From JADLGJ01 sp031423615 (GTDB lineage Bacteria > Omnitrophota > Gorgyraeia > Zapsychrales > JANLHA01): a stretch of 31,113 nucleotides of DNA. Positions 16,363-24,092 of the stretch are shown here, one piece after another. The first letter of the stretch is position 1. Each line of letters opens with the position of its first letter. The translations under genes and the position numbers were made by a program. The stretch covers positions 1 to 31,113 of the forward strand of contig JANPFV010000022.1 in the NCBI GenBank assembly GCA_031423615.1, written 5' to 3'. A model generated the notes under the pieces. The model had not been told where the DNA came from. It made no database searches and saw only the letters and a program-made list of their open reading frames with translations.

Positions 16363-17121
16363 ATGAATCATGAATTTATCGACATTAAAAATTTCAGTTT
16401 TTATTACGGCCAGAACAAATGTTTGAAAAGTATCACCTTAGGAATTGCTGAAAAGGAAGTCACCAGCATTATCGGCCCGTCCGGCTGCGGCAAATCCACA
16501 CTTTTGCGTTGTTTTAACCGGATGAATGATTTAATTCTTGATACACGTATTGAAGGGACGATTCATATCGACGGGCAGGATATTTACAGTGCGGTTATTG
16601 ATGTAGTCGATTTGCGTCGGAAAGTGGGAATGGTTTTTCAAAGACCCAATCCTTTTCCCAAATCTATTTTTGAAAATGTGGCTTATGGCTTAAGGATCAA
16701 TGGTGTTAGGAATAAAGATTTTATTGCCGAGAAAATTGAGCAAGGTCTGATCAATGCGGGTCTTTGGAATGAAGTCAAGGACCGTCTGCAGGACAATGCT
16801 TTGCGTTTGTCGGGAGGGCAGCAGCAAAGGTTATGTGTGGCGCGCGCTCTGGCCATTGAACCGGAGGTTGTCCTGATGGATGAGCCCGCTTCCGCTTTGG
16901 ACCCGATTGCAACGGCCAAACTCGAAGAATTGATTGTCGAACTCAAAAAGAAATACACCATTGTGATCGTCACCCATAATATGCAGCAGGCGGCGCGGAT
17001 TTCGGATATCACGGTCTTTTTGATGCAGGGAGAATTGATAGAACGCGGGAAAACCAGCGAGATTTTTACTCGCCCGACGAAGAAAATTACCGAAGAGTAC
17101 ATCACCGGCCGTTTCGGTTGA
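16363..17121 (+). CDS. pstB: phosphate ABC transporter ATPase PstB
   Basis: A 252-aa ATPase that powers PstCA. Walker A GPSGCGKST at 38-46 is followed by LLRCFNRMND, a PstB hallmark. The Q-loop is in VGMVFQRPNPFPKSIFENV, the ABC signature LSGGQQQRL starts at 149, Walker B is VVLMDEPASALDPIA, and the switch His is in VIVTHNMQQAARISD. Complete and of standard length. Follows pstA by one base and precedes phoU by 30. Confidence 0.97.
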   Translation: MNHEFIDIKNFSFYYGQNKCLKSITLGIAEKEVTSIIGPSGCGKSTLLRCFNRMNDLILDTRIEGTIHIDGQDIYSAVIDVVDLRRKVGMVFQRPNPFPKSIFENVAYGLRINGVRNKDFIAEKIEQGLINAGLWNEVKDRLQDNALRLSGGQQQRLCVARALAIEPEVVLMDEPASALDPIATAKLEELIVELKKKYTIVIVTHNMQQAARISDITVFLMQGELIERGKTSEIFTRPTKKITEEYITGRFG

Positions 17122-17151
17122 GTCATTCTTACTTACAGGAGACCATGAGGA

Positions 17152-17847
17152 ATGGAAAGACATTTAGACGATGAATTGCAAAAGTTAAAAGAGAACCTCT
17201 TGAAGATGGCTTCTCTGACGGAACGGGCGATTCATGATTCCTTCGAAGCTTTAAAAGGGATCAATAAAGACTTGGCGGAAGCGGTTATCAACCGTGATGA
17301 ACACATTGATGATTTGGAAATTGATAATGAAGAACATGCCATAGAGCTTTTGGCGCTTTTTCAGCCCATGGCAAAGGATTTGCGCTTTATTGTGACGGCC
17401 ATGCACATTAATGCCGAATTGGAATTGATTGCGGATTTGACCGTTAATATTTGTCAGCGCGTGCTTGAGCTGGCTGACAAAGGAGGAGCTCTGTTGGCGC
17501 CCATCAATGATTTGCCGCATTTGGCTGACAATGCCAAATGGATGGTTAAAAACGCCATTGATGCTTTTGTAAATAACGATGAGCCTTTAGCGGAGAAAGT
17601 CATTCTCTCTGACAGCGAATCCAATCAATTACGCAGTGCTATCATTCAGCGCCTTGTCGATGGATTTATTGTCAAAGATGGCAAAACGGCCCCCCGCGCG
17701 ATCCCGCTATTGCTTGTGGCCCGTGATCTTGAGCGTATCTGCGACCGTGCGACCTATATTGCCGAAGAGGTCATTTACATGATTCAGGCCAAAATGATTC
17801 GTCATCATCGTGAGATATTAAATCAAGATCCGCCGTTGAAATCTTGA
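17152..17847 (+). CDS. phoU: phosphate signalling protein PhoU
   Basis: A 231-aa helical protein with two repeats of a three-helix bundle. Repeat one carries INRDEHIDDLEIDNEEHAIELLALFQPMAKDLRFIV and repeat two VILSDSESNQLRSAIIQRLVDGF with LLLVARDLERICDRATYIAEEVIYM; the acidic E/D-x-x-x-D motifs are the metal-binding ones of PhoU. It links Pst to PhoR and turns the Pho response off when phosphate is ample. Last gene of the Pho-box-led operon. Beyond its stop lies the end of a convergent gene 29 bases away, with no clear terminator between. Confidence 0.94.
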   Translation: MERHLDDELQKLKENLLKMASLTERAIHDSFEALKGINKDLAEAVINRDEHIDDLEIDNEEHAIELLALFQPMAKDLRFIVTAMHINAELELIADLTVNICQRVLELADKGGALLAPINDLPHLADNAKWMVKNAIDAFVNNDEPLAEKVILSDSESNQLRSAIIQRLVDGFIVKDGKTAPRAIPLLLVARDLERICDRATYIAEEVIYMIQAKMIRHHREILNQDPPLKS

Positions 17848-17876
17848 AAGAGAATTTGCAAATTTAGGGATGTTGA

Positions 17877-18308
17877 TTAGGGCGGGCAAGAGGGTTTGGT
17901 CCACGCTCCATCGTATATTGTTGAACACGTGTAGCTGGTTCCTTGTGATTTGATGGCTGAGGCCGTATAATTGTCGTTGAGCGAAGTGAAAATGGTGTAT
18001 CTAAAATTGGGATCCACAATATTGAGCCCTAAGATGCGGTTAACTTCGGCGGTGGTGTTTGCTGCCCCAGGGAATAATTCGGGATTATTTTTTTTGTATA
18101 AAGCTATTTCCAGCGCTGCGTAAACGGTATACAAATTGATAACGGCATTGCGTTTGTAAGAATCTTCCATGACGTTTCGATAATTGTTTATCGCTAGTCC
18201 GGCGAGGGAACCCAAAATAATGATGACGATAATGATCTCCATGAGTGTAAAACCGCTTTGGGAGGCCGATGGTTTTGACGTACGCGGAAGGACAGGGGAT
18301 GATTTCAT
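17877..18308 (-). CDS. type IV pilin-like / type II secretion pseudopilin
   Basis: A 143-aa prepilin-like protein. A 19-residue leader ending in G19 is followed by FTLMEIIIVIIILGSLAGLAI, with F at +1 and the conserved Glu at +5 of the mature chain: the prepilin peptidase site and the hydrophobic helix of a type IV pilin or pseudopilin. The C-terminal part has YTCSTIYDGAWTKPSC, two cysteines that may close a D-loop-like disulfide. It could be a major pseudopilin (GspG-like) or a pilin; no other secretion gene is close enough to decide. It is a single gene, converging on phoU, with a strong promoter and no Shine-Dalgarno sequence. Confidence 0.85.
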   Translation of the reverse strand: MKSSPVLPRTSKPSASQSGFTLMEIIIVIIILGSLAGLAINNYRNVMEDSYKRNAVINLYTVYAALEIALYKKNNPELFPGAANTTAEVNRILGLNIVDPNFRYTIFTSLNDNYTASAIKSQGTSYTCSTIYDGAWTKPSCPP

Positions 18309-18314
18309 GGCTTA

Positions 18315-18343
18315 AGTATAAATTGTTTATTGGATTTTAACAA
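18315..18343 (-). promoter_or_regulatory. promoter of the pseudopilin gene, leaderless start candidate
   Basis: On the minus strand TTGTTA (18343-18338), 17 bp, TATACT (18320-18315), then exactly six bases (TAAGCC) and the ATG at 18308. The transcription start would fall on or next to the start codon. No Shine-Dalgarno sequence is present. The -35 matches 4 of 6 and the -10 5 of 6 bases. Confidence 0.6.
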
Positions 18344-18346
18344 GCT

Positions 18347-18374
18347 TTGTCGGCAGTGATTCCCTCTCATAATA
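18347..18374 (+). promoter_or_regulatory. promoter candidate for the alkaline-phosphatase-superfamily gene
   Basis: TTGTCG (18347-18352), 16 bp, CATAAT (18369-18374). It stands back to back with the pseudopilin promoter; the two -35 boxes are only four bases apart. A leader of about 90 nt would precede ATG 18472, which has no Shine-Dalgarno sequence. A nearer start site cannot be excluded. Confidence 0.35.
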
Positions 18375-18471
18375 AATTTTGAAAAAAAAGAAAAATAATC
18401 CCGTATCGATTGAGGGAAAAATCCAATTGCAGAGAATTAAATAAAATTTTTTACATCCGCAGACTCCCTAT

Positions 18472-20523
18472 ATGATTTTTGGTTATATTGACCCCGGAAC
18501 AGGTTTTACTGTCGCAAGTTTAGGTGGAATATTGTTGGCGTTTATTCTCGGCGCATTGAGCGCTGTCCTGCTTTTCATAAAAAAAATATTTAATTTTCTA
18601 AAACGCCATAGAGGGTGGGTTACAATCATCATGATCGGTCTGGCGGCCGCGGCAACCGGAGTTATTCTGATGCAAAAACCTGTAGCGCCTTTTAATAAAA
18701 AAGTTATCATTATTGGCTTTGACGCGTTGAGTCCGCGGATTATGGAGCCGTTAATGGCCCAGGGGAGACTTAAAAATTTTGCCCGGCTGAAAGCCGGCGG
18801 GGGTTACCGTCATTTGGCGACCACAACGCCGCCGGAATCTCCCGTGGCTTGGAGTGCTTTCTCGACGGGAAAGAATCCCGGTAAAAATGGCATCTTTGAT
18901 TTTATCCGTCGTAATCCTAAGGATTATTCGTTGAGTTTGTCCCTTTCCGACACTCAAGGCGGTGTGGCTAAACCTGTTTTGAAAACCAAGCGCTTTTGGC
19001 AATATACATCAGAGAAAAAAATTCCCACGGTGATTTTAGGTTGCCCTGTTTCCTTTCCCCCTGATAAAGTTTATGGAAAAATGCTTTCCGGTATGGGTGT
19101 GCCCGATATCCTCGGAACGGAAGGGACATTTTCGTTTTATACGTCGGCCAAAGAAGAAAATGTGGATACGAGTGGGGGTAAAGTTTTTTATGTGAAGAAG
19201 TCTCCGCTCATTTTGAATTATTTTTGGGGGCCGCGGTTTAGCCGCTTGACGGGGCCCGTCCAGAATGCGCAAGTACCATTTAAAATGACTTTTCCGGCAC
19301 AAGGTCAAGTGGAAATTGAATTTCAAAATAAAAAGATTGTTCTATCCGACGGAAAATGGAGCGAGTGGCAGGAAATTGTTTTTGATGTCGGTCTTTTGCG
19401 AAAAGCCAAAGCCATTTTTAAATTTTATCTTGTAGAAACCGAACCGGAAGTAAAACTGTATGTCAGCCCGTTTAATATTGATCCGCGTGACCCTTTCTTG
19501 CCCATCACTTTTCCCTCCGACTATAGCAAGACTTTAAGTGAGGAAATAGGGCTGTTTCACACCCAGGGTATGCCTTTCGATACCTGGTCGCTTAATGAAA
19601 AACGGCTTGATGAAAAAAGATTTCTTGAGCAAGTCAATGATGTGCTGGGGGAACGCGAGAAAATGCTGCAATTGGAACTGCAAAGATTTCAAAAAGGGGT
19701 TTTTTATTTTTATTTCGAAGACCCGGACATCATTCAGCATATGTTCTGGCGTTATATTGACGAGCAGCACCCTTTGTATGAACCCAATGCTCCGGCGGAA
19801 TACAAAAATATGATCACGGCCTGGTATGAAAAGATGGATGAAATTTTAGGGCAGGTGATGGCGCACGTGGGGCCGGAAGATACACTGTTGATTTTATCTG
19901 ACCACGGATTTGATACATACCGTCGGACGGTCCACCTTAATAGTTGGCTAAGGGACCAAGGACTGCTGGAACTCAAAGACCCTGGAGCTTTGACAGGGGA
20001 ACCGCTTTTGCAAAGTATCGATTGGTCAAAAACCAAGGCGTACGCCATCGGTTTCGGATCCATTTATATCAATGAAAAAGGACGCGAAGGCCAGGGGATG
20101 GTCAATCCCGGTATAGAAGCAGAACAACTCAAGGAAAAAATTGGCAAAGGTTTGGAATCCTGGATTGACCCCAAGTTCAACGAACGGGTCGTCAATAAAG
20201 TGTATCTTAGCCAAAATGTTTATAAAGGTCCCTTTGCGGGCGAGTCTCCGGATGTGATTGTGGGATTTAATATCGGTTATGGGGCGTCCTGGCAGACGGC
20301 TTTAGGCGCGGTTCCCAGTGAACTCATTGAAGATAATTTGCGCAAATGGTCGGGCACGCATCTTTTTGATCCTCAATTAGTCGACGGCGTTTTGTTTTCG
20401 AACCGTCCCATTGAAAATAAAAATCCTTCTCTTATGGATATGGCTCCGACCATTCTGCGCTTGACCGGTTTTTCCGACGATGAAATTAAGTCAAAAGATT
20501 TCGACGGCCAGCCTTTATTTTAA
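18472..20523 (+). CDS. membrane-anchored alkaline-phosphatase-superfamily hydrolase (phosphodiesterase/nucleotide pyrophosphatase type)
   Basis: A 683-aa enzyme with two N-terminal membrane segments (about 12-38 and 48-66), placing the catalytic part outside the inner membrane. The type I phosphodiesterase fold is complete: D84 in IIGFDALSPRI (metal), nucleophile S123 in ESPVAWSAFSTG, then DPDIIQHMFWRYIDE (metal D and H), LILSDHGFD (metal D-H) and GTHLFDPQLVDGVL (last metal His). It should hydrolyse a phosphodiester or phosphomonoester; the superfamily also has sulfatases and phosphoglycerol transferases. A large insert between about residues 190 and 345 looks beta-rich. The first residues, YIDPGTG, form a motif I have seen at the start of several cell-surface proteins. 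Its 3' end overlaps the convergent sulfotransferase-like gene by nine bases. Confidence 0.8.
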   Translation: MIFGYIDPGTGFTVASLGGILLAFILGALSAVLLFIKKIFNFLKRHRGWVTIIMIGLAAAATGVILMQKPVAPFNKKVIIIGFDALSPRIMEPLMAQGRLKNFARLKAGGGYRHLATTTPPESPVAWSAFSTGKNPGKNGIFDFIRRNPKDYSLSLSLSDTQGGVAKPVLKTKRFWQYTSEKKIPTVILGCPVSFPPDKVYGKMLSGMGVPDILGTEGTFSFYTSAKEENVDTSGGKVFYVKKSPLILNYFWGPRFSRLTGPVQNAQVPFKMTFPAQGQVEIEFQNKKIVLSDGKWSEWQEIVFDVGLLRKAKAIFKFYLVETEPEVKLYVSPFNIDPRDPFLPITFPSDYSKTLSEEIGLFHTQGMPFDTWSLNEKRLDEKRFLEQVNDVLGEREKMLQLELQRFQKGVFYFYFEDPDIIQHMFWRYIDEQHPLYEPNAPAEYKNMITAWYEKMDEILGQVMAHVGPEDTLLILSDHGFDTYRRTVHLNSWLRDQGLLELKDPGALTGEPLLQSIDWSKTKAYAIGFGSIYINEKGREGQGMVNPGIEAEQLKEKIGKGLESWIDPKFNERVVNKVYLSQNVYKGPFAGESPDVIVGFNIGYGASWQTALGAVPSELIEDNLRKWSGTHLFDPQLVDGVLFSNRPIENKNPSLMDMAPTILRLTGFSDDEIKSKDFDGQPLF

Positions 20524-21726
20524 TAGAAGCCAGGAAGTTGTTGTGGCAGGGTCGATGCGATACATGACGAAAATCGCGGCGATCAATTCATGGTTTTGGC
20601 CGGTGGTGTTAGGATTTAGAAATTCCCAGGCGATTTTTTTATCAGCTGTCACTTCAATGGCACGGCCCTTGTTCGCCTCGACGATTAAAGTATTGCCATT
20701 GGCCAGTCTTTGTTCCGAGCCGTGCGTGTCGGAATAAAAATCTTTTTCCATATATTCCCAGACAATTTGTTTTGTCAACGGTGTGAACTCAAGAACGCGC
20801 GACTGGTCTTTACGACCTTGATAATGATTGTCAAAGACGAGCATGTGACCGTTTTGTAAAAGTGTAGCATTGTGCTGGCCTTCGATCCAAAGCCGCGGCC
20901 CGGCGATCCAAACGATTTCTTCCATCTTGGGGTCAATGACGGCTATCGTGCTCAACGTCAGAAAAGAAATTAAAATATTCCCCTCTCTAAAAACGGGAGA
21001 GCGGGGGACGGCCGTTCGTTTGTCGATGATCTGCAAAGTATTGGTGTGATAAACATCCTGGGTGTTGTTTAAGGCCATGCCAACGACTCTTTTAAGAAGC
21101 GGTTCGACATAGAGATTCTTGGATTTGTGCATCAGGGAGAGTAAAGAAATCTTTTTGACGAGTTTCCCCTCCGCGGAAAGAATAAGGATCGCATTGTCAA
21201 TAATAAGGACATCGGATTTAAGTTTGACCCAGTCGTTTGTCACGGTGTAAATATTCCCGTCATTATCGACATCAATATCATGATGGGCTGTGCAGTCATA
21301 AGACCATAAAAGCCGCGAATCCTTGTCGATTTTAATAATTCCGCCATTGTGATAAATGGCCAGTAAATCTCCATTAGGATAAAGATAGATGTTTTCCCAA
21401 AATGGGGTTGTCTCGTCATTTGTCTTCTGAGGCCATACTTTTTTGCTGGCATAAGTCCACTCATGCAAAACATGACCTTTCATGTCCATGAGGCTCGCAT
21501 AAGCGGCATGGCCAGATGAATAAAGATTATATCCTTTATCGCTAAGTTCACGATTGTAGACCGTGACTTTCGTTTTCTCTGGAGCCTTGAAATAACCTTG
21601 CAAATAAGGAAGCGCCATCATATTTTTAAATTGCTCGGGGGCCGTAGAAAAAACGAAGTCCGGCCGATTTGCAGACAGAATGAGCAGAAAACAAAAAAGA
21701 AAAAAAGTTTTTTTAGGATTCCTCAT
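20515..21726 (-). CDS. secreted arylsulfotransferase (ASST)-like beta-propeller protein
   Basis: A 403-aa exported protein, signal peptide about 1-28. The repeated blades of an ASST-type propeller are visible: LLWSYDCTAHHDIDVDNDGNIY, then NTQDVYHTNTLQIID, then EGQHNATLLQNGHMLVFDN, then GSEQRLANGNTLIVEA. The His residues of H-H-D-I, Y-H-T-N and G-Q-H-N-A match the positions of conserved active-site His in arylsulfotransferases, enzymes that move sulfate from a phenol sulfate to another phenol through a sulfohistidine. The gene starts one base after the cysN stop, so it belongs to the cysDN operon. Many proteins of this fold are uncharacterised; a sulfotransferase role is plausible but unproven. 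Confidence 0.7.
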   Translation of the reverse strand: MRNPKKTFFLFCFLLILSANRPDFVFSTAPEQFKNMMALPYLQGYFKAPEKTKVTVYNRELSDKGYNLYSSGHAAYASLMDMKGHVLHEWTYASKKVWPQKTNDETTPFWENIYLYPNGDLLAIYHNGGIIKIDKDSRLLWSYDCTAHHDIDVDNDGNIYTVTNDWVKLKSDVLIIDNAILILSAEGKLVKKISLLSLMHKSKNLYVEPLLKRVVGMALNNTQDVYHTNTLQIIDKRTAVPRSPVFREGNILISFLTLSTIAVIDPKMEEIVWIAGPRLWIEGQHNATLLQNGHMLVFDNHYQGRKDQSRVLEFTPLTKQIVWEYMEKDFYSDTHGSEQRLANGNTLIVEANKGRAIEVTADKKIAWEFLNPNTTGQNHELIAAIFVMYRIDPATTTSWLLLK

Positions 21727-21727
21727 A

Positions 21728-22966
21728 CTAGGTCGTCAAGGACAAAACGGTCCCCGCACCAAAAAGTCCGGCGTCGGTTTCAATGGTATAGCGGCCCAGT
21801 TCCGGAATATCGGAATGTTTTTCTAAAACTGCGGCTGTTAAAAGTGTGAATTCAATGAGCCCGGCCTGGTTCTGTTTAAGAACCGAAGCATTCTTCTCGA
21901 CGAGGGTTAAATGTGCAGGATCGACAGCTTCCATAATTTTTGCCACCGTGCAGCGCAGGACCTGGGTCGCGCAGCGCAATTCCACCGTTTGGCCTTCGGC
22001 CAGTTCGCTTGAGTGGAGCCAAAAAATATTTCCACGAAAGTTTTGCGGCAAATGCGGTGAAGCTTCTGCTTCACAAAAAACATTTCCTCGTTCGATAGGC
22101 ACCGGTGCTGTTAACGTCAACCCGATGTTTTGGTCAACAGCCGCGCTTTTTTTCTTTTTGCCAAAAAGGTTAATGGTTTTAATGACGGCTGGCCGGCCTT
22201 GCGGCAGTACGAGAATCTTTTGCCCTTCCCGGATGCGGCCGCAGACAATTTTCCCGACGATAATTTCTTCGCCGTGGACTTTGTAGATGTCTTGGACAGG
22301 CAGGCGAAAGGCCGGTTTTGCGCTTTGATCAGCGAGGGTCAGGCCGTCAAGGGCTTTGAGCAAATAAGGCCCTCGATGCCAAGACATGAATTTTGATGGC
22401 CGCGAAATATTCTCTCCCCGTTTGGCACCGGCGGGAATGATAGGCGGCGGTTTCATTTGCAGTTCGGAAAAAAGGGCAAGGATCTGTTCTTCGATCTTTT
22501 TAAATTCTGCTTTTGAATATTGGGCCAAGTCCATTTTATTGACAACAACGATAATATGGCAAAGAGAAAGAAATTTGAGCAGGTAGGCGTGCCGGCGGGT
22601 TTGATCCTGAACGCCTTCATGAATGTCAACAACGAGAACCGCCGCATCGGCCTGACTGGTTCCGGTCAGCATATTGCGGATAAATTCCAAATGCCCCGGC
22701 GTATCGATCAGGCAATATGAGCGCCGGCTCGTTTTAAAAAAGATTTGGGTGGTTTCTATTGTGATCCTCCGTTCGCGCTCTTCTTTCAATTGATCGGAAA
22801 GGTGGGCCAGCTGGGCTTCTTCGCCAAAAGCCTTGGCAATAATATCCAATTCTTTCAATTTGTTTCTGGGAAGAGACTTTGTGTCCAGAAGCAGCCGGCC
22901 GATTAAGGTGGATTTTCCATGGTCTATATGTCCGCAAACAGCCACTTTTAATGTTTCGTCTTTCAC
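21728..22966 (-). CDS. cysN: sulfate adenylyltransferase large subunit, GTPase (CysN)
   Basis: A 412-aa translation-factor-type GTPase. G1 is GHIDHGKST (12-20) followed by LIGRLLLDT, G2 lies in ERERRITIETT, G3 is DTPGH and G4 NKMD. The length is shorter than E. coli CysN (475 aa), and the P-loop has H-I-D-H where enterobacterial CysN has S-V-D-D, so this is a divergent branch. Two beta-barrel domains follow (about 210-412). With CysD it makes adenosine 5'-phosphosulfate from ATP and sulfate, driven by GTP. ATG overlaps the cysD stop (ATGA), as expected for a two-subunit enzyme. Without cysD beside it one might have called it only an EF-Tu-like GTPase. Confidence 0.87.
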   Translation of the reverse strand: MKDETLKVAVCGHIDHGKSTLIGRLLLDTKSLPRNKLKELDIIAKAFGEEAQLAHLSDQLKEERERRITIETTQIFFKTSRRSYCLIDTPGHLEFIRNMLTGTSQADAAVLVVDIHEGVQDQTRRHAYLLKFLSLCHIIVVVNKMDLAQYSKAEFKKIEEQILALFSELQMKPPPIIPAGAKRGENISRPSKFMSWHRGPYLLKALDGLTLADQSAKPAFRLPVQDIYKVHGEEIIVGKIVCGRIREGQKILVLPQGRPAVIKTINLFGKKKKSAAVDQNIGLTLTAPVPIERGNVFCEAEASPHLPQNFRGNIFWLHSSELAEGQTVELRCATQVLRCTVAKIMEAVDPAHLTLVEKNASVLKQNQAGLIEFTLLTAAVLEKHSDIPELGRYTIETDAGLFGAGTVLSLTT

Positions 22967-23763
22967 ATATACCCCAGACTGCGCAATTTTTGCATATTAT
23001 AAGAATCTTCTTTGTCTTGAGCCCGACCGCTGCGCTCGGCCGTGTCGGTGGTTTTTAATTCCCTAATGATTTTGGAAAGCGAATTGGCTTGCGAAGCCAC
23101 CGGATTGCAACACGGTTCGCAGCCGATGGAGCGATACCGTTTTTTATTGGTGGCAAAATATAAATCGGGGACGGGGATCTTTTCTTGCTGAATGTAATTC
23201 CAGACATCGATTTCTCGCCACCCTAAGAGCGGATGGACCCGCACGTGTTGGTCGTTTTCTAAGCGTGTTTGATATAGATCCCAAAGTTCAGCCGGTTGCG
23301 ATCCATAGTTCCAGCGTTGGTCGGCGTTGCGAGGGGAGAAAAATCTTTCCTTGGCCCGAATGCCGTGTTCATCACGGCGAATGCCGAGGAGAAGCGCTTT
23401 AAAATCATATTTCTTAATGGCCTGTTTAAGCGACTGGGTTTTGAGGCTATTGCAACATTCGAATTTTCCCACCGTATGATTCATGCCCTGGTCCAAGGCA
23501 GTTTCATTTTTCTCGACGATTAAATTTAAATCCCATGCCGCGGCATATTTTTCGCGGAAGCGATAGATTTCTTTAAATTTATAACTTGTGTCGATATGAA
23601 GAACCGGAAAGGGGATTTGACCAAAGAACGCTTTGCGGCAGAGCCACAACAGGGTCGTAGAATCCTTGCCGATTGACCATAAAAGCGCAATATTGCGAAA
23701 GCGGCTATAGGCCTCGCGGAGGATATAGATGGATTTATTTTCTAGTTTTTCAAGGGATGTCAT
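22963..23763 (-). CDS. cysD: sulfate adenylyltransferase small subunit (CysD)
   Basis: A 266-aa PP-loop ATPase. SIGKDS at 30-35 is the CysD-type nucleotide loop, followed by FPVLHIDTSYKFKEIYRFREKYA, LLLGIRRDEHGIRAKERFFSPR and HPLLGWREIDVWNYI, then the C-terminal RYRSIGCEPCCNPV. It is somewhat shorter than E. coli CysD (302 aa) but has all core motifs. It binds ATP and sulfate and forms APS with CysN. First gene of cysD-cysN-ASST-like. No ribosome site is visible at ATG 23763. Confidence 0.9.
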   Translation of the reverse strand: MTSLEKLENKSIYILREAYSRFRNIALLWSIGKDSTTLLWLCRKAFFGQIPFPVLHIDTSYKFKEIYRFREKYAAAWDLNLIVEKNETALDQGMNHTVGKFECCNSLKTQSLKQAIKKYDFKALLLGIRRDEHGIRAKERFFSPRNADQRWNYGSQPAELWDLYQTRLENDQHVRVHPLLGWREIDVWNYIQQEKIPVPDLYFATNKKRYRSIGCEPCCNPVASQANSLSKIIRELKTTDTAERSGRAQDKEDSYNMQKLRSLGYM

Positions 23764-23782
23764 AGGTTAAGCAATTTTCTCT

Positions 23783-23811
23783 ACAATATGGGAAAAGCGG
23801 CTCTTCTTCAA
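23783..23811 (-). promoter_or_regulatory. promoter candidate for cysD-cysN-ASST
   Basis: On the minus strand TTGAAG (23811-23806), 17 bp, TATTGT (23788-23783); both match 4 of 6 bases. The leader to ATG 23763 would be only about 13 nt. Weak match. Confidence 0.3.
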
Positions 23812-23888
23812 TAGAAATTTTAAAACCCCCGTTGAGTGCCTGCGCAAAAGATTTCCCTTCAATGCTACAACGCGTTTGCCGTAAGGGG

Positions 23889-23917
23889 TTGACAAGACGG
23901 TAAGCGCATGGAATACT
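23889..23917 (+). promoter_or_regulatory. promoter of the c-di-GMP riboswitch leader
   Basis: Consensus TTGACA (23889-23894), 17 bp, AATACT (23912-23917). Predicted start near 23924, about eight bases before riboswitch stem P1. The spacing strengthens both calls. Confidence 0.65.
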
Positions 23918-23931
23918 TTAGCAGTTTTACA

Positions 23932-24016
23932 GTTATTGAAAAAGGTAAACCATTCGTAAGGATGGGGCGCAAAGCCAAGGGTCCCGTAAACTGCGGGACA
24001 GCCAGCTGCCAATAAC
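23932..24016 (+). promoter_or_regulatory. cyclic-di-GMP-I (GEMM-I) riboswitch aptamer
   Basis: The aptamer is closed by a 7-bp P1, GTTATTG (23932-23938) with CAATAAC (24010-24016). Inside, GGTAAACC (23944-23951) enters the P2 hairpin CCATTC-GTAA-GGATGG (23950-23965) with a GNRA tetraloop. CGCAAAGCC (23968-23976) is the conserved core. The P3 hairpin GTCCCG/CGGGAC (around 23981-23999) follows, then ACAGCCAGCTGCC. Aligned by eye to the Vibrio Vc2 aptamer, the ligand contacts are all present: G20 is 23945, A47 is 23972 and C92 is 24009. G at position 20 predicts c-di-GMP rather than cAMP-GMP as ligand. It leads to a prepilin-type frame, a known kind of target for this class. Confidence 0.88.
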
Positions 24017-24044
24017 GGAAAGATTCAAGCCTGTTTCCGTTATT
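24011..24044 (+). promoter_or_regulatory. alternative hairpin of the riboswitch expression platform
   Basis: AATAACGGAAA (24011-24021) pairs perfectly with TTTCCGTTATT (24034-24044) around a 12-nt loop. Its left arm shares 24011-24016 with the aptamer P1 3' strand, so P1 and this 11-bp hairpin exclude each other. The tail after it (ATTTAA) is a poor U-tract, so termination is uncertain. Further on, GGGCA/TGCCC (24057-24061, 24069-24073) competes with CCCC (24071-24074) pairing to the GGGGG ribosome site at 24084-24088, which hints at control of translation. Confidence 0.45.
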
Positions 24045-24092
24045 ATTTAAGGAAATGGGCATTTTTTGTGCCCCAGAATTGAAGGGGGAAAT

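Noticed and set aside
16683..17126. 147-codon minus-strand frame
   Set aside because: Antisense to the ATPase motifs of PstB; Cys-rich composition is the complement of those motifs.
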